From positions 64,055,235 through 64,119,234 of the forward strand of contig NC_092628.1 in assembly GCF_039555335.1 (NCBI RefSeq): a stretch of DNA of 64,000 bases, given 5' to 3'. The notes under the pieces were generated by a model. That model was given only the letters and a program-made list of their open reading frames with translations. It was not told the origin of the DNA and did no database searches. Positions 1-14,221 of the stretch are shown one piece after another. Position 1 is the first letter of the stretch. Each line of letters starts with the position of its first letter. A program made the translations under genes and the position numbers. The DNA is from Amphiura filiformis (Eukaryota; Echinodermata; Ophiuroidea; Amphilepidida; Amphiuridae).

Positions 1-199
1 TCCCATGACCTTACAGAAGTGATCGTGCTCAAATATAAAACTATAGAGTTTGGTCCTTGATATGCACCATCAATTGTGTACTTGTGATCAATATTGCTAG
101 GCAAACAATCACAGCAAACATGCCAAAATTCTCCCATTTCTCCTCCATTTACACACATATAAACCCATCCCTTAATTGTGTTTTTGATATTCGATAATA
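1..199 (+). other. Window start, no supported feature
   Basis: AT-rich sequence without a recognised gene or repeat. Confidence 0.5.
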
Positions 200-1684
200 G
201 CAAGTCTTGTATCGTCTAAAATTTACTACTGTAGTAATATAGATATAAGTATCCATTGCTTTTCGTTTTGGTAGAACAAGATATGATCGAACAAAGCCCC
301 CTTAAACGAACGAAATTATAATTTAGTAAACGTAAATTAATTGGCTGCAACATCTCTTGAATAATAACGGTATGCGAGTTGAAAGTCAAATTAGAATCTG
401 TTCAAGCAATCAGTTCGTCTTATGCAGTCAATTCAATTTCACAATAGTTTGTGATGCCATTAAAACTACATGTACTACTATATATAGTATTTTCGACCCC
501 CTCAACGTGTGTAGTTCTAAAATCCATATATCATTAAAATATCACTACACTGTGCTGCCAGTAGGGTTTTAGTTTCCTTAAATTTGATTATGATCAGGTT
601 TTGAAGATAATAGGCTAGTGTTTAAAGAAATGAAATCACTACTTAATTAGTAAGATCTCGAATGTTATTGTCGAATACCGTTGCCATTGAAGGATATTAA
701 CGCTTCTGACTTCTCTACCCGGGCGACCAAAACACCCACTGTACTATAGGGCCTGCTACTGTCTGTTGCTACTGTTGCTGCTGCTGATGCTGATGTTGCG
801 CTACTTCTACGTCTACTGTTTCCTTACTCCTATTACTACAACTACTACTCCCCTACGTCTATTTTTAAATAATAATACCCTAATCCGTACCCGAAGCTAC
901 ACTATCCACTTCTATGGACGTTTTGTTGTTCTGTACTGGCGTAAGGATGCATATGTTTGATAAGACTGGACTACGGTTAATAATAATGTTATAAACATAA
1001 TTACGATTTATCTCTGCTCCTGCGTAGCCTCTGCTGATGCCATGTTTATTACTCTTTGGGGAATTGTACTCTGATATGCCCATACGCCAAAAGCACACCA
1101 GTCAGTTCTCTGAACGCAACGTGTATATAACAGTAAATGCAAATTGACACCATAAAACAAATGGCAAGCACAGCAGATCACTCGGTGTTCAACTGATTAA
1201 AACAGCTCATCTTATGACACAAGCGAGCACAAGACACGGTTGGGCATACTTCACACTGTCCTAAAGCCAAATGGAATAGCCAGACTAACAATTGGAATAT
1301 GAAACATACTGTTGAGTTAAATCTACATACATTGAGACATATGCAAGAGAACATTGATTATTTATCTGATACCAGGTGAGTTCTTTGAACATTATTCTAT
1401 TAAATTATATCTAGTATTTTGAAAGATACCACTCTGTGCCTCGCTCCCGCTACAAGGTCTAAGCAATATAGCTGCATTTATTAATTACACTACCAATATT
1501 GGAACAAACCATCTGCTTGCGAGCTACGTAAACTTAAAAAGTTTGATAGTGAACTGCATTTGTTTTGAATCGTCTCGTATCACACCGATGAGAAGCTGAT
1601 AAAATAGTCTGTAATGTGCCAGGAAATATTTGACATGAAAGTAGTATAGCTGCCTTGTATATCTATTATATAAATATGTATTGT

Positions 1685-3070
1685 CAGTGGCGTAACTTTG
1701 GGTCAGGGTGCCCGGGGGTGAAAATAAATCGGGTGCCCCTGACCAAGTGTGTACATCTTGCATAGCCAATCAATTTTGCTATTGAAAGACAAAGACGCCG
1801 AAGTTTGTGGCGCCCGGGGGCAATTGCGTGTGGAGCGCGTGAAAACTTGCATAAATACCACTAATTTGGTTATAATCAAGTTGAATTTCGTTCTTAAAAC
1901 GGCCTTTCAAATGATAATTCATGATGAAATGCGCGCGAAGCGCGCGAAAATTCTCACTTGCGTAACTTGGAAGAAGCGCATAATCAAGGGGCACTGAAGT
2001 GGTCGATTCGGCGCCCCTAAGACGGCGCCCAGGGCACGTGCCCCCTTGCCCTTAGTTACGCCATACGCCACTGGCTAGCTGCTAGTCTATACTTTACATA
2101 GACTTGACATAGATTAGTCACTGACAATCTCATTCTGCTAATGAATCATTTTCAACTCAAGCTCATTGCAGTGGTGGCCAGGGCCGTTCCGACCATTAGG
2201 CCAGGTAAGGCGGTCGCCTAGGGCGGCAAACGCAGAGGGGCGCAAAAAAGGCGAAAAAAGAACAAACGGGAATAAAGAAAGAAAAAGGAAGAAACAAATG
2301 AGGGCGGATAAAAAAAATTGAAGAACAAGAAGTGGAATAAAAATACAGAAAAGAAGGAAAACGGTCGTGGGCAGTATACAAATAGGTCAAAACTGAAGTT
2401 TCAAGGGGGTAACCCCCTTAACACTTTTGGTATGCTTTGGTGGGGCGGCAGGGAGAGGCTGCCTAGGGCGGCAAAATCCCTAGGAACGGGTCTGGTGGTG
2501 GCTTCAATATTTCGACACTATCTCCTAAATATGCTGTAAGTTTAAACCTTAAACACAATTAAGCAGTATGTTTCTGCTTATGTCCAAGCGATTTTGAAAA
2601 TTTGTAAGCCGTAGTAATCAATGTTTCTTTAACGGGGAATCGTGGATCACACAAATTAGACTTGGTGAGAAAGTGCTTTCGACTACTTTGCTTAACCGCG
2701 GATCGCGGAAGCGACTTTGTCGAGGGGCATCCAAAAATAGCTTAGTTTTAGACAGATCGATAAAGGAACTTCTGATTTTCTAGATAGACAGAGATTTGAG
2801 AGACTATATCGGATAGAATGGGCACCCAAACTAAGCTCATAAGTAATTTTCCTGGCTACACCAACAACCAAGGGACGTTTGTGTTGAAGGGGCACCCAAA
2901 CGAAGTGTAATTCTTTGCATTGTTGGTAAAGGTTTCCACTTCTTTCCTAAACCATGCAAACAAAGTATTATCGTGTCGAAAGAGTATCCAGGCCTGGGTG
3001 CCCCCGGGTGCCCCTTAGCCCGGGTGCCCGGGGGCGCGCCCCCTCAGAGCGCATAGGAGTTACGCCACTG
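1685..3070. mobile_element. hAT-like non-autonomous transposon with perfect 8 bp target duplication
   Basis: The ends are CAGTGGCGTAACT and its exact inverted copy at 3058-3070. TGTATTGT flanks both sides (1677-1684 and 3071-3078). A2 and A3 lack this insertion at the equivalent place, before the GAGAGTTGCAGAATTTTGAC landmark. CAG termini with 8 bp duplications fit the hAT superfamily. No transposase was seen. An internal end-like sequence near 2050-2072 (GTTACGCCATACGCCACTG) suggests two copies merged or a shorter ancestral element. Confidence 0.85.
2179..2494. mobile_element. Nested 316 bp hAT-like transposon
   Basis: It starts CAGGGCCGTTCC and ends GGAACGGGTCTG, imperfect inverted ends. 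GTGGTGGC is repeated exactly on both sides (2171-2178 and 2495-2502). It lies inside the larger hAT element, so it inserted later. The interior holds two CCTAGGGCGGCAAA motifs and purine-rich sequence, with no coding region. Confidence 0.85.
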
Positions 3071-6000
3071 TGTATTGTATATATCTGTGATATAGAGAGT
3101 TGCAGAATTTTGACAATAACAACATCCAATAGTATGTTATTTTGTAAATTAAATCAAATACTGGAACTGAAATTTGCAACTCACTTTGCTACGTTGCCAA
3201 GATATCCAATAGTATGGTTTAGAAACATTATAGAACATTTTTAGACATTAATATGAAGAAATGAAACAAAACAAACTATTTTAACATAGCGTCGTTAAGG
3301 AAATATGATCAATCAACGAGTGTTTCAAGTTAGGATTTTTGTACTTTGCTGTAATGTGGCAATGGTTTCTCAGATAGCCTTGGTGTGAACGCTAGGTAGA
3401 ATCGACTGTTTTTTGTAACAAGGAAAAATAATCATTAATGCGAATTTTTTCAATTATATACACACCTGCTTAGGTTACGATGATGGCATAGACGTTTCTG
3501 TAGGTCAAAACTAAAACTATACTTGTGGAACAAGACAAATAATATCAAGGGTTATTAACTTTTATCACTGGTCATTTTAAATAGCAGGTGTTTTTGTAGT
3601 AATACAAAATGGGATTTTAAATGGGTAATGAGAAGAATTTAATATTGCAACTGGGACCAGTCTTCGTCTCGATAATAAACAACACATAGGCCTACCCCCC
3701 CGTAAAACACATACTCGCACCCACCCCCGCATACTCACTCCCAACGCATACCACAATACTAATACAACACAATTTGTTGGCAATATAGATTTTCCATGAT
3801 CCGGATCTCCTATGACATGTTTTCCTGACACACTGCCTCCCATTACAAAATCGCACTTAGACTGATAGGTATACATCCACACCTACAACCTGCGACTCAC
3901 ATGCATTCATCAACTGATCCAACGCACACATCCACAATAAAATTCAAAGTTAATACTTATTCAGGCAATGAAATATAATGTTTATTTTTCATGATTATGA
4001 TCTCTTTGTAAAATATACTATAATATATTATAAATATTTACCTAAACGCAAAGCTTTCCATTACAAAATTACTCGCAGATTTAGCCACAATCACACCCCA
4101 TTCACCGCTATAATACAATACAACTTTGTAAATGATTGTGCAGATTTTACATATTTCGGATCTCCTTGCAAAATACTTCAGGTATAATACAACATTTACC
4201 TATAAAGTGCACTGCTTGCAAAACCAAACGTCGACGTAGTATAGTTGTACACATATAATTATACATCCCCATTACAATAAAACTTTTTGCTGCTATAAAT
4301 ATAATGTGTACCAACGCACCCCAACACACCCCACACCCCTTTCCAAGCCACCCAAACGCACCACTACACATTATAATAAACATTATATTCGTCTAATAAT
4401 ACCCAAGAGCACACGTTTATTGTTGTGAAGATCGTAAGGCACTGCCGAAACAGGAAAGACAAAATTACTACCACTATGTCTTCCACACATTACCACATTT
4501 ACACATTACCTGCCTAATTTGCTTTTATATGCAAACATCCATTGATTTTAATACTATTAATTTTACAAGAAGCATGTTATAGATATATAAGATTGAGATA
4601 GTTAGTGTCACCTCAACAAAAATTGTGTTTCCTTAGGTGTATTATATCCATTTGTTTCGCAGATACTTTAAATCTTGGTTTATTGTATAAGCCGTGTGTG
4701 CACTTCCAAACATTGTGTTCTTAAAATTGCCAAATGTCATATCATATGGCGATGACACAATATCAACGAGAGGGTTTTAAAATTAAAAAACGGAGGCTGT
4801 GATGAAAATGATACCGAGATCGTTGATTACTTCAACTGCGGAAATGTTTCACCAATAACGATGTCGAACTCAGAGGTACTTAACGTTTCCCATTTGTGGG
4901 ATATTGATAACTACATAGCAAAATACAACACGATGAACCCAATAAATAACAAAATGAAAGCAAATAAACAACATCAATCATTAACAAATAGTGTTATCGA
5001 ACTCCAAGAAGGTACTTGACTAACTTGACTGGGGTAGCAGCTAGAACTTCGGCGCGCGTATGACTAGACAACATGCCAATTATTATTACTTATGTGTTTT
5101 ATAAGTAAATGTAAGCTTACTCATAAAAATACTCGTCAGATTCTTCAAGTAAAATTATGGGGACAATTTAAAGACAGAATAATACCATCAATATTGGGTC
5201 CAGATCAATAAATAGCCTGTCTTTAATACATCAGAGACAAGTTATAGGCATCAAATGCTACAAAATAACAACTTAAACTTAACGTAAATATCCTGCTGAA
5301 GTTGGAAACACTGGTAATCAATGTCCAAAAAGTCTCGCTACCATTTTGAACGGTTATATCTTTCGATAGGATTTGCCGAGGGGAAATCAAAATACATATT
5401 TGGAAAGAGTATGTTCATGCAATTATTTAGATACCAAACATGATACCCTTTCCTTTCTTAACACGAGATACAAGAGCAATGAAAAATACCTCAAATGTGA
5501 CATGTCAATACTAGTAACAAAATGTGCGTTTCTCGTTGATTGTGAAATCAAATTTTAAACTTCGCTCTTCACCTTCTGTACTAGTGAAATTTCTTATTCT
5601 GTTATGATATGGTTGATGATGATAGAATGAAGTCATTTCTTTATAGAATTTCCAATCTTATGGTTATACGGTATTCAAAGAGAACTTTCACTCCTGACCA
5701 TGGTCATATTGATGATGAAGCACCAACTGAAGATCAAATTTGACATTTAATCTTTGGAATATGCTTAGACTTTGGAACACTTTTAATGGAATACAAGTGA
5801 TTGTTTTAATTGGGCTTACAGTTAAAATAAGAAGAACGACATTTATGTTCAAGGTTGACCTTCCTCATCCACTGCGAATTATTGAGAGTTATATCCTGAT
5901 AATCCTGGTGGAGGAGTCTTGTGACAAAGCAGAGAATTGAAAGATGTAATATTACACAACTTCGGGAGATAGCTTTTACTGGCATGATTTCTGAATAAAA

Positions 6001-9000
6001 TCAAAGAATAAGCATACATTTCTTGGTTGTATATCATCTTGATAGTCTATTATTACAATATGAGAACTGCTTAAACTTGCAAATCAATTGAATGGGGGCA
6101 AATTGGTCTAGATATTGAGAGGAGGTAGTGGACACTTGGGATCCGGAGATGTGCTGTAAACTTATTGTACAGTTTGTGTGTATATGCCCAACTGTTTCAC
6201 CGTAAATTATGTCTTATATCTGTGGATTTATGTCAAATGTGGTTTTAAACTAATTGCATGAGGTTTACGTGTGCAAAGATACATTCGCGTTTGTGGGCGG
6301 TTGCTGTATACTAGAGTTATGAACGTTTAAAATAGTAACGAGACATTTGGCACACCCTGTATGAACATATATACAATATTCGATTTTGTTTTTGAAAACA
6401 AATTCGAAACAAATATTGGGAAACACAATTTGATATCAGCATTTTAGAATGACGAACGCGTATATTTTTCGAAAAGAGATAATAGTATTATTTTAAGACA
6501 CGTAATATATCCAACATATCAATTTCAGCTGATTATCATTTTTCTTTATGCTGGTTCATCTTGGTGCGTCGTTTTGTTTCATAGGGCATCAAAACGGTGT
6601 TCAAGTTTTATGAATTTCAAATGCGTTCGTTGCCAATAATCTCGCTCTGAGAATACCAGCGTTACAATTGGCACTTTTTAAAACAAGATCATTTTGGTAA
6701 CAAATTTTAAAAGGTGTGTTTCAGCATCGGGTCTGCCTCCTAAGGGAATCTAAGGTTTATATTATATTCTGTAAAACCAAATTTGTATGTGGTGCAGCTT
6801 TGACATAACAAAACAATGAAATACACATGTTTCTATTCACTTGGGTTATTTATAACATTTGGTATATAGGGATCTCTGACATCCGATTTGTACATGGGAG
6901 GTCATCTTCATACCGACATACAACTTAGATTACTAAAAACAAAACAAAACCATAAATATGTTAAGAAAAAACCCACCCAATTATGATGTTGCCTCAAATG
7001 AGTTGACATTATCATACTAATTACAAATTCAAGTAAGCGACTTAATCAGTACCTAGAATGTTTTCAGTTATATAGCAATCAATTACCATTATCCTATACA
7101 TTCAGACCATGCGAATACCAGATTGGTCGAAAGTGCAGATAGGATGTAGGAATGCACCCAATGTTACTTGCTTACCTTAACATTATATTTACACGAAATC
7201 GATGCATCAAAACGGTACAAAGAATAAGTGGAGTAGATAAAGCGATTCTTAATGTTCAAATCTTCGCGGAAAATCAAAGGCGACCTTTCCACTGTGTAAA
7301 TCCTTTAAACTCGGTCATTACAATGTTAATCTGTACACAGACAAATTCATTAAGATATGATACCACATATATACCCATGATACCCCAAATACCGGTACTA
7401 AAAGGAGATTTCATATCAAGTTTCAGGGACATGGACATTTATTTGCAATTCGACTGATGCTTCTCTTACAGTAGAAAGTTCGGAGAGAGTTCAGACATGA
7501 CTTCTTGATTTATTTAAACTTAATTTACAAATTAATGGAAAATACATTGAAATGGATGCAAAGAAAAGAAGTATAGTAGATAAGGCGATTCTTAAAATAA
7601 TGTTCAAATTTTAGTCCATGTTCAGAAACATTAAGTACTCAGTCATTACACTAGAATATACTCATTAAGACATACCGCTGATACCGGTAATAAATGAGAT
7701 TATGTTCATTATTGCCATTCTCTATAAAGTATCAAGGATCTTCCATTGTTCCCCAATTATGCTTGTTACATACCTCTTTATATTTCCTTTGCAGTATACA
7801 AGCATGGAAAAAGTTTCGACATGACTTCTTGAATTGTTTAAAACTTCGCTTTAACTAATGTTACAAAGAGCAATCACGCAGAAAGATGATTTACAGTCAT
7901 AAGGTTATTATGAAAGGCCATAACAAGAAAATTAGTAACAAGATACAAGATTAATATAATTGGAAAATAAACCTGAAGAAGCGATATTCTCTTGGTGAGA
8001 AAAATAAGTCAACAGTATGATAAAGTAAAATAACACTGACATAGTGTCATGGTTACTCATGGTTAATGAAGCAATGGTATTAGTTGTATCATCTATCTGA
8101 TCAAATATACGGTACTTCATTTTATGCTGCTCCAATTGATTGATTGCAAAGTGAGTCAAGTTAAGTAAAGCATACTAATGAAGAACTGGGAATATAAATT
8201 TACTTCCACTCGTATCTGTAGATTTTCACGGTAGATTGACTTGTAAAAGAATTGGTCCATTGGTCTCCGTTTTGATAGAACAAGATACGATAGAACAAAC
8301 CCCCTTTAAACGAACGAAAATATAATTTAGTAAATATGAGTAAACGTAAATTAATCGGCTGCAACAGCCTTGCTCTTGAATAATAATGTATTCGAAAGTC
8401 AAATTAGAAACTGTTCAAGCAATAAGTTTGTCTTTTGCAGTCTAGTCAATTCAATTTCAGCAATTGTTTGTGATGCCATTAAAAGTGCATATATTATTTT
8501 CGACCCCCTCAACGTGTGTAGTTCTAAAATCCATATGTATATCATTAAAATATCACTACACTGTGCTGCCGGTAGGGTTTTAAATTCCTTGTATCTGATT
8601 ATGATCAGGTTTTGCTATTGATATATAGGCTAGTGCTAGAGAAATTATTACTTAGTTAGTAAGATCTCGAATGTTATTGTCGATAATATCTATAAGTACT
8701 ACCATTGCCATTGAAGGATATTAACACTTCTTACTTCCCTACTTTGGGTGAACAAGAAATACCACGGCACTATAGGGCCTGCTACTATCTGTTGCTATTA
8801 CTAGTATACTGCTTCTGTTGATTTGCTACTGCTGCTGCTGTTGCTGTTGTGCTATATACTTCTACTGTTTCCTTACTCTTACTATAGTTTGTCTACTCTG
8901 AAGTACAAAGTGACAACGCGCGCGTATACAGCGCGTTAACAGTGCGTAGTGCTGCGTCTCTGCTGCAGGTATGCGTGTCTTCAAAGTCGGCACAATGTGT

Positions 9001-10066
9001 GCGTTCGCGTCAGTACATGTACTTCGTACTTCAGAGTAGACTGACTGTACTACAACTACTATACTCCCCTACGTCTTATACTACTAATTCGTACCCAAAG
9101 CTACTTGATCCATGGACGTTTTGTTGTTCTGTACTGGTGTAAGGATGCATATGTTTGATAAGACTGGACTACGGTTAATAATAATGTTATAAACATAATT
9201 ACGATTTATCTCTGCTCCTGCGTAGCCTCTGCTAATGCCATGTTTATTACTCTTTGGGGAATTGTACTCTGATATGTCCATACGCCAAAAGCACACCAGT
9301 CAGTTCTCTGGACGCAACGTGTATATAACAGTAAATGCAAATTGACATCAGAAAATAAATGACAAGCACGGCAGATCACTCGGTGTTCAACTGATTAAAA
9401 GCAGCCCATCTTATGACACAAGCGAGCACAAGACACGGTTGGGTATACTTCACACTGTCCTAGAGCCAAGTGGAATAGTCAGACTAACAATTGGAATATG
9501 AAACATACTGTTGAGTTAAATCTACATACATTGAGACATATGCAAGAGAAATTGATTATTTATTTGATACCAGGTGAGTTCTTTGAACATTATATATTCT
9601 GATACATTATATGTAGTATTTTGATTGTGAGCTACGTAAACTTCAAAGTTTGATAGTGAATCGCATTTGTTTTGAATCGTCTAATATCACACCGATGAAA
9701 TAGTCTGTATTGTGCCAGGAAATATTTGACAGGTAGTAATATAGCTGCTTTGTATTATAGAGAGTTGCAGAATTTTGACAATAACAACAACCAACAACTA
9801 TATAAAATTATAGAACATATTTAGACATTAACTATTAACCCTAACATAGAGTCGTTAAGGAAATGTTACCAATCCACGAATGTTTCAAGTTAAGAATTTT
9901 GCATACACTCAAAAACTTTAATTCAAAATATTGAGCCAATTTAATGTCACCTCAACAAAAATGGAATTTTGCCTTAGGTGTACTATTGTCCTTTTGTTTT
10001 GCCAATACCGAATACTATGTTCTTGAAACTGGAAAATGTCATGCTATTCGGCGATGACACATTATG

Positions 10067-13000
10067 AGTCTATTGTAAAAGGAACGGGGGGTGGGGCTGG
10101 CTGACCCTATTTATTGAATGGCCGAGCGGATTTGCCACAATTTTTGGAGCAGCGCCACCCCTCCTTTTAGGGGAAAATATAAAGTAGCGAAGACCGGTTT
10201 CTAAAAACGCAGATTTATGCGAACAGAAATATTGCCACCATCAGGGTAAGTTGGTGTGGCAGAACACACCGAGGTATCCGTCAAAGGAATCCTGGTCAGG
10301 CTTATAAAGACAATAAACAATGAATATTATTATTTGTTAACAAGTTTTATTGAAGTTCTTACCCTACAAAATGCATCTTACTCTACTACATGAATAACAG
10401 TTTATGTCACAAATGGCTTACCATACCTGACTGAAAGAAACGATTTGATTTTACAATGCACAACTGTTTAATTAAACAATTAGCAACAGTGTGTTTTTAT
10501 CTGCTGTGTTATGACGCAAATGGCCTACCATACTTTATTTTATGACGCAAATGGCCTGCCATACTTTATTTTATGACACATTACATCATTTTACATAACG
10601 TTTCACAATTTACATGACAAAGAATACTTTTTATTTGAGTTTCATCAAAGCATCCTATACAATAACAAGTAATACATGGTACCTTTTTTTAGGATTCATC
10701 AAAGCACCTGACACAAGTAAATACATAAACAAAGGTCACTGCACTATTAACTTCATGCACAAACTATTTAAAATGCCAAACCTCACAACCATTGACTTTT
10801 TACCTTACTCCTGAACCTTAATGTCTCTACTACAACTGTACACTATTTCTTTCTACTGGTATCACCTGAGCACCTTTTTACCTTGAACTCGCCAATTCTC
10901 CAACTATTTTAATCTCACACAATCCTGAACAATACACGACTCTAACATTGTACACAAATGTTAACTCGCAATTTGAGCGCCTCAAACCTTCGCGTCCCTA
11001 AACTCTCACTAAAGCTCTCTCACAACTCGCCTAATCTGCAACTCCTAAATGCATAAATCACAAAAGCGCAATTGCCAACATTAATATTACATTTACAATT
11101 ATTTCACAAAAATGACATTATGAATGCACACTGTAAGCATTATTTTTGAAACCATATTACGCCTACACACTGAACGCATGTTTAGCGAATGTCCTCATGG
11201 AAATCTATGTTGCGCACAACCTTCGGGAGCTGATGCTGGGAGCCACATCAACACATTCTGCACCACTGCGCAGATTTCCACTTGAAAGACAATCTTTTTA
11301 TATAAAAACAAGCTTTTTATACAATGACACATTATGGCCACCACAGACTTCAAAGTGCACGAGGAGTCTGCATAGCCTTTACATAGAAGTCAGTGATACT
11401 TCCGGTATAGCAGTAATACGCCGTAGCCACCCGTCAGTGTTACTAGTATCTCTACTTCGGGTTTCTTCTGTTCTCTACGTGTCTTTAATAAAATACAACC
11501 TGTTTACTCATCAACACACATTTTTGAGCTGGTACACAAAACCCGTGTAATTTTATCCAATGCTCAACTTGACAGTCTACAACACAAGTACAAGGTGTCA
11601 ACAATGGCTGTATCATTGATCACATAATGTAAAATGATCTATTTTTGTCACACAATAACCATCATTTTCAATGCTAATTTTGTCAACAACGGCTTGCCAT
11701 AACCAAGTTATAAATACACAATCGTATTTACCAGTGTTTTGCCAAAGTACACAACATGGTTTCTTACTTGTACACAAGTTATTTACAAAGCATGAATACA
11801 CATTTTTATCAACACATATTTTTATAGGCCTACAAATCTTGAATCAAATGGTGCATTATGTAATTTTACACAAAGTATTTAGCCCAAACCAAAATGTGAT
11901 TACGCAATCAGCATTCACAAATCTGGTAAATTATGCAACTACATGTTACTTAAAGTCACACATTATTTTACCCTGGCCTACTTTTTCGCAAAGTGCACAA
12001 TATTTGAACCATGCGCACAATCATAATTATGACGCTTTTGGCGCACCATACTTTTGCTACAAAATGTCAATCCACATGATGAAATAGCTTCAAATATTTA
12101 TTTACACAAAGTTTGACTTTCTGTACACAAAATGTCATGACAATTTGCAATCATCTGTGCTGCTTGTTCTGCAAAAACATAATATTTTAACCCAATTTAA
12201 TTTCCACAAGGTTTTGTCCCAATCCCTGTCAAACAATACCTGAACTTGAACTCTGACCCAATTTCAGACATTTTGACTCTCAAAACAATGTTTAAAACAA
12301 ATACAACCCAAAACATTGCACAAAACACATCCCAATTTGGCAAACATTTGTTTTACTCATCCCCCCACAAGAAGCACAAATTGTTTGTTTACATTTAAAT
12401 ATGCATATCAAAATCATGAAATCACAAACTCACATTAAAATTATACACACAATGTCCATGATGGCGTCGCCTGTCGATCTTGCTTGTCTGCCGTTGTCGC
12501 GCAGTGCACTTTCGAAGTAATTAAAATCCGACATTTTGCTGGCCAGCTTTTTAATTGCGAAATGTCCATTGCAGAAATACATGCGATGATGCAAGAAAAT
12601 GTCGTCTTCGCTAAATCACTTGAAAATATCATGTCCATTGCGTGCATCATGAGCTGCCCAAAACTCCATTGAAGATGTAACTCCAATCTAGGCGATAATA
12701 TCCACTCAAATAATGCGAATCTTTCCCCATTTCTCAGCACATTACGAAGTAAAAATGTCGTCACAATTAATTTATTAAAACTCGTCAACTTGGTAAATTT
12801 GTATCGTCCATTCGCTGCTGTCAATTTTGCTCGGTCTTTTCCAATTCCACACGAAAATATTGTCACGGTAATCTCCATCTCTTCCAAACTCTCGTCTTAC
12901 TCCTCCAGAAAAACACACAAGTAATATTATCTGTCCATTTGTCGAAATTGCCTTCTCTCGTCGCTTTCTACTCGCCTATCCATCACGTAACACGGTCTGC

Positions 13001-13370
13001 AGTCTCTCCGTCTCCTGAATCAGTCTTGGTCGTCCTGCATCAGTCCCCTGGTCTAGTCTAGTCTAAATCAGTCTCTCGTCTTGGTCTGAGAAGTTTCTCC
13101 AAATCGCGCACTGAAACCCACGCCAAAATCTGGATCAGCTGACTTTTAACCAATCAGCGTCCGCGATTGCTAAATCCTCACAAAGGCGATGCCGCTTCCT
13201 GTACAACAGCTTACAATGTTACCAGTACGCGCTGAATACAATGGAAACTTACAAAAACAACTTAAGTGTGGTACAAAAAATACCTTGATGCAGCCGCAAA
13301 ACACGTGATTATTTGGCTTGCAAAATAATGGAAAAACACGCTATTTATAGAGGGGAAATCCCGTTACACT
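10067..13370. mobile_element. 3.3 kb insertion of uncertain class (large DNA transposon derivative or solo LTR)
   Basis: It is absent from A1 and A3. ATTATG occurs on both sides (10061-10066 and 13371-13376), and removing one copy restores a sequence that matches A3 (GACACGTTATGTATGGG there). In this reading the ends are AGTCTATTG and its partial inverse AGTGTAACG, resembling elements with AGT ends and 6 bp duplications. Alternatively the element is 10074-13368 with TG...CA ends, CTAT on both sides, and on the minus strand a TATA box (CTATAAATAG near 13340) close to the TGTAACGGG end, as in an LTR. No transposase, integrase or reverse transcriptase was recognised. The + strand is G-poor. It contains a minus-strand 148-codon open frame (12441-12887) without recognisable domains. 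Confidence 0.6.
10500..10600 (+). repeat. Short tandem repeat, about 35 bp unit
   Basis: Two adjacent copies of TTATGACGCAAATGGCCT followed by a CCATACTTTATTT tail, plus a diverged copy near 10400 and another similar stretch near 12028, lie inside the 3.3 kb insertion. Confidence 0.6.
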
Positions 13371-14221
13371 ATTATGTATGGGAGGGTTTTAAAACAAGGA
13401 AACGGAGGCAGGCAGTGATGAAAATGATATCGAGGTCGTTGATTACAGCAACTGCAGAAATGTTCTAACTCGGAAGTACTTAAAGGTTTTCCGAGTTTTG
13501 GACGTTGCTACCACATAGCAAAATACAACACGGTAAACGCCCGTTATCTTAATATGATAATTTGTCTTATGTTGATGTGCGTATGTATGTATGTAAAAGG
13601 CTCCGTCAGTTATGATCCGAATATCGCCAAATTATTCATACGGGAGATCGAGAAAAAATACGAGGAGTGTTATAAACTACATTTGGTTGGAATCGGAGGT
13701 CAAAGTTCAAATTCTAAACTTTGTCAGTTTGGGCTTAAACTTGGTGAGTGAAATCATTCGAAGTCAAAGGTCATATGGGGACAAATGTCAAAGCAAAATA
13801 ATTGAAAATTTAAATTTAAATGCTAGTATAATAAGACGAAAGCAAATAAACGGTATCAGTCATTACAAAACGTGTTATCTAACTCCAAGAAAGTACTGAT
13901 TGGCGCGCGTATGGCTAGACAACTTGTCAATTATTTATAATGGGTTGTTGTAAATAAATGTAAGCTTACTCGTACAAGAACTCGTCAGATTGATGAGGAC
14001 AATTTAAAGACAAAATAATACCATACATATATTGGGTCCAGATTGAAAGAGCTTCTGTAAGAACAGAAGCCTGTCTCCGATACCTTTATCAAATGAAGTT
14101 GGTATAAAATCTTACAAAATAATTTAAACTTAATTTATATATCCCGTTGAAGTTAGAGACAATGGTCAATATAGTCAGTAAGCCTAAGTTAAGACCACCA
14201 GTTTAAAAAGCTTTCAGCAAC

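Larger units (their letters stand above)
200..8165. repeat. Tandem unit A1 (first copy of non-coding A repeat)
   Basis: A1 aligns by eye with A2 and A3 over many stretches. Shared landmarks are the CCCCCTCAACGTGTGTAG segment (about 496 here, 8506 and 18734), the ACGGAGGC...GTCGTTGATTAC segment (about 4785, 13400 and 26090), and the segment ending GAAGAACTGGGAATAT (about 8178 and 18464). No coding region is conserved between copies, because small insertions and deletions break every short frame. Positions 3340-4610 are present in A1 and A3 and missing in A2. The unit borders are approximate because the array is continuous. Confidence 0.8.

Noticed and set aside
7932..8159. Minus-strand frames in A1 (7932-8159) and A2 (18133-18324) sharing SGLFSNYINLV
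   Set aside because: Most differences change the residue and there is no recognisable domain. This is best explained by duplicated non-coding DNA.
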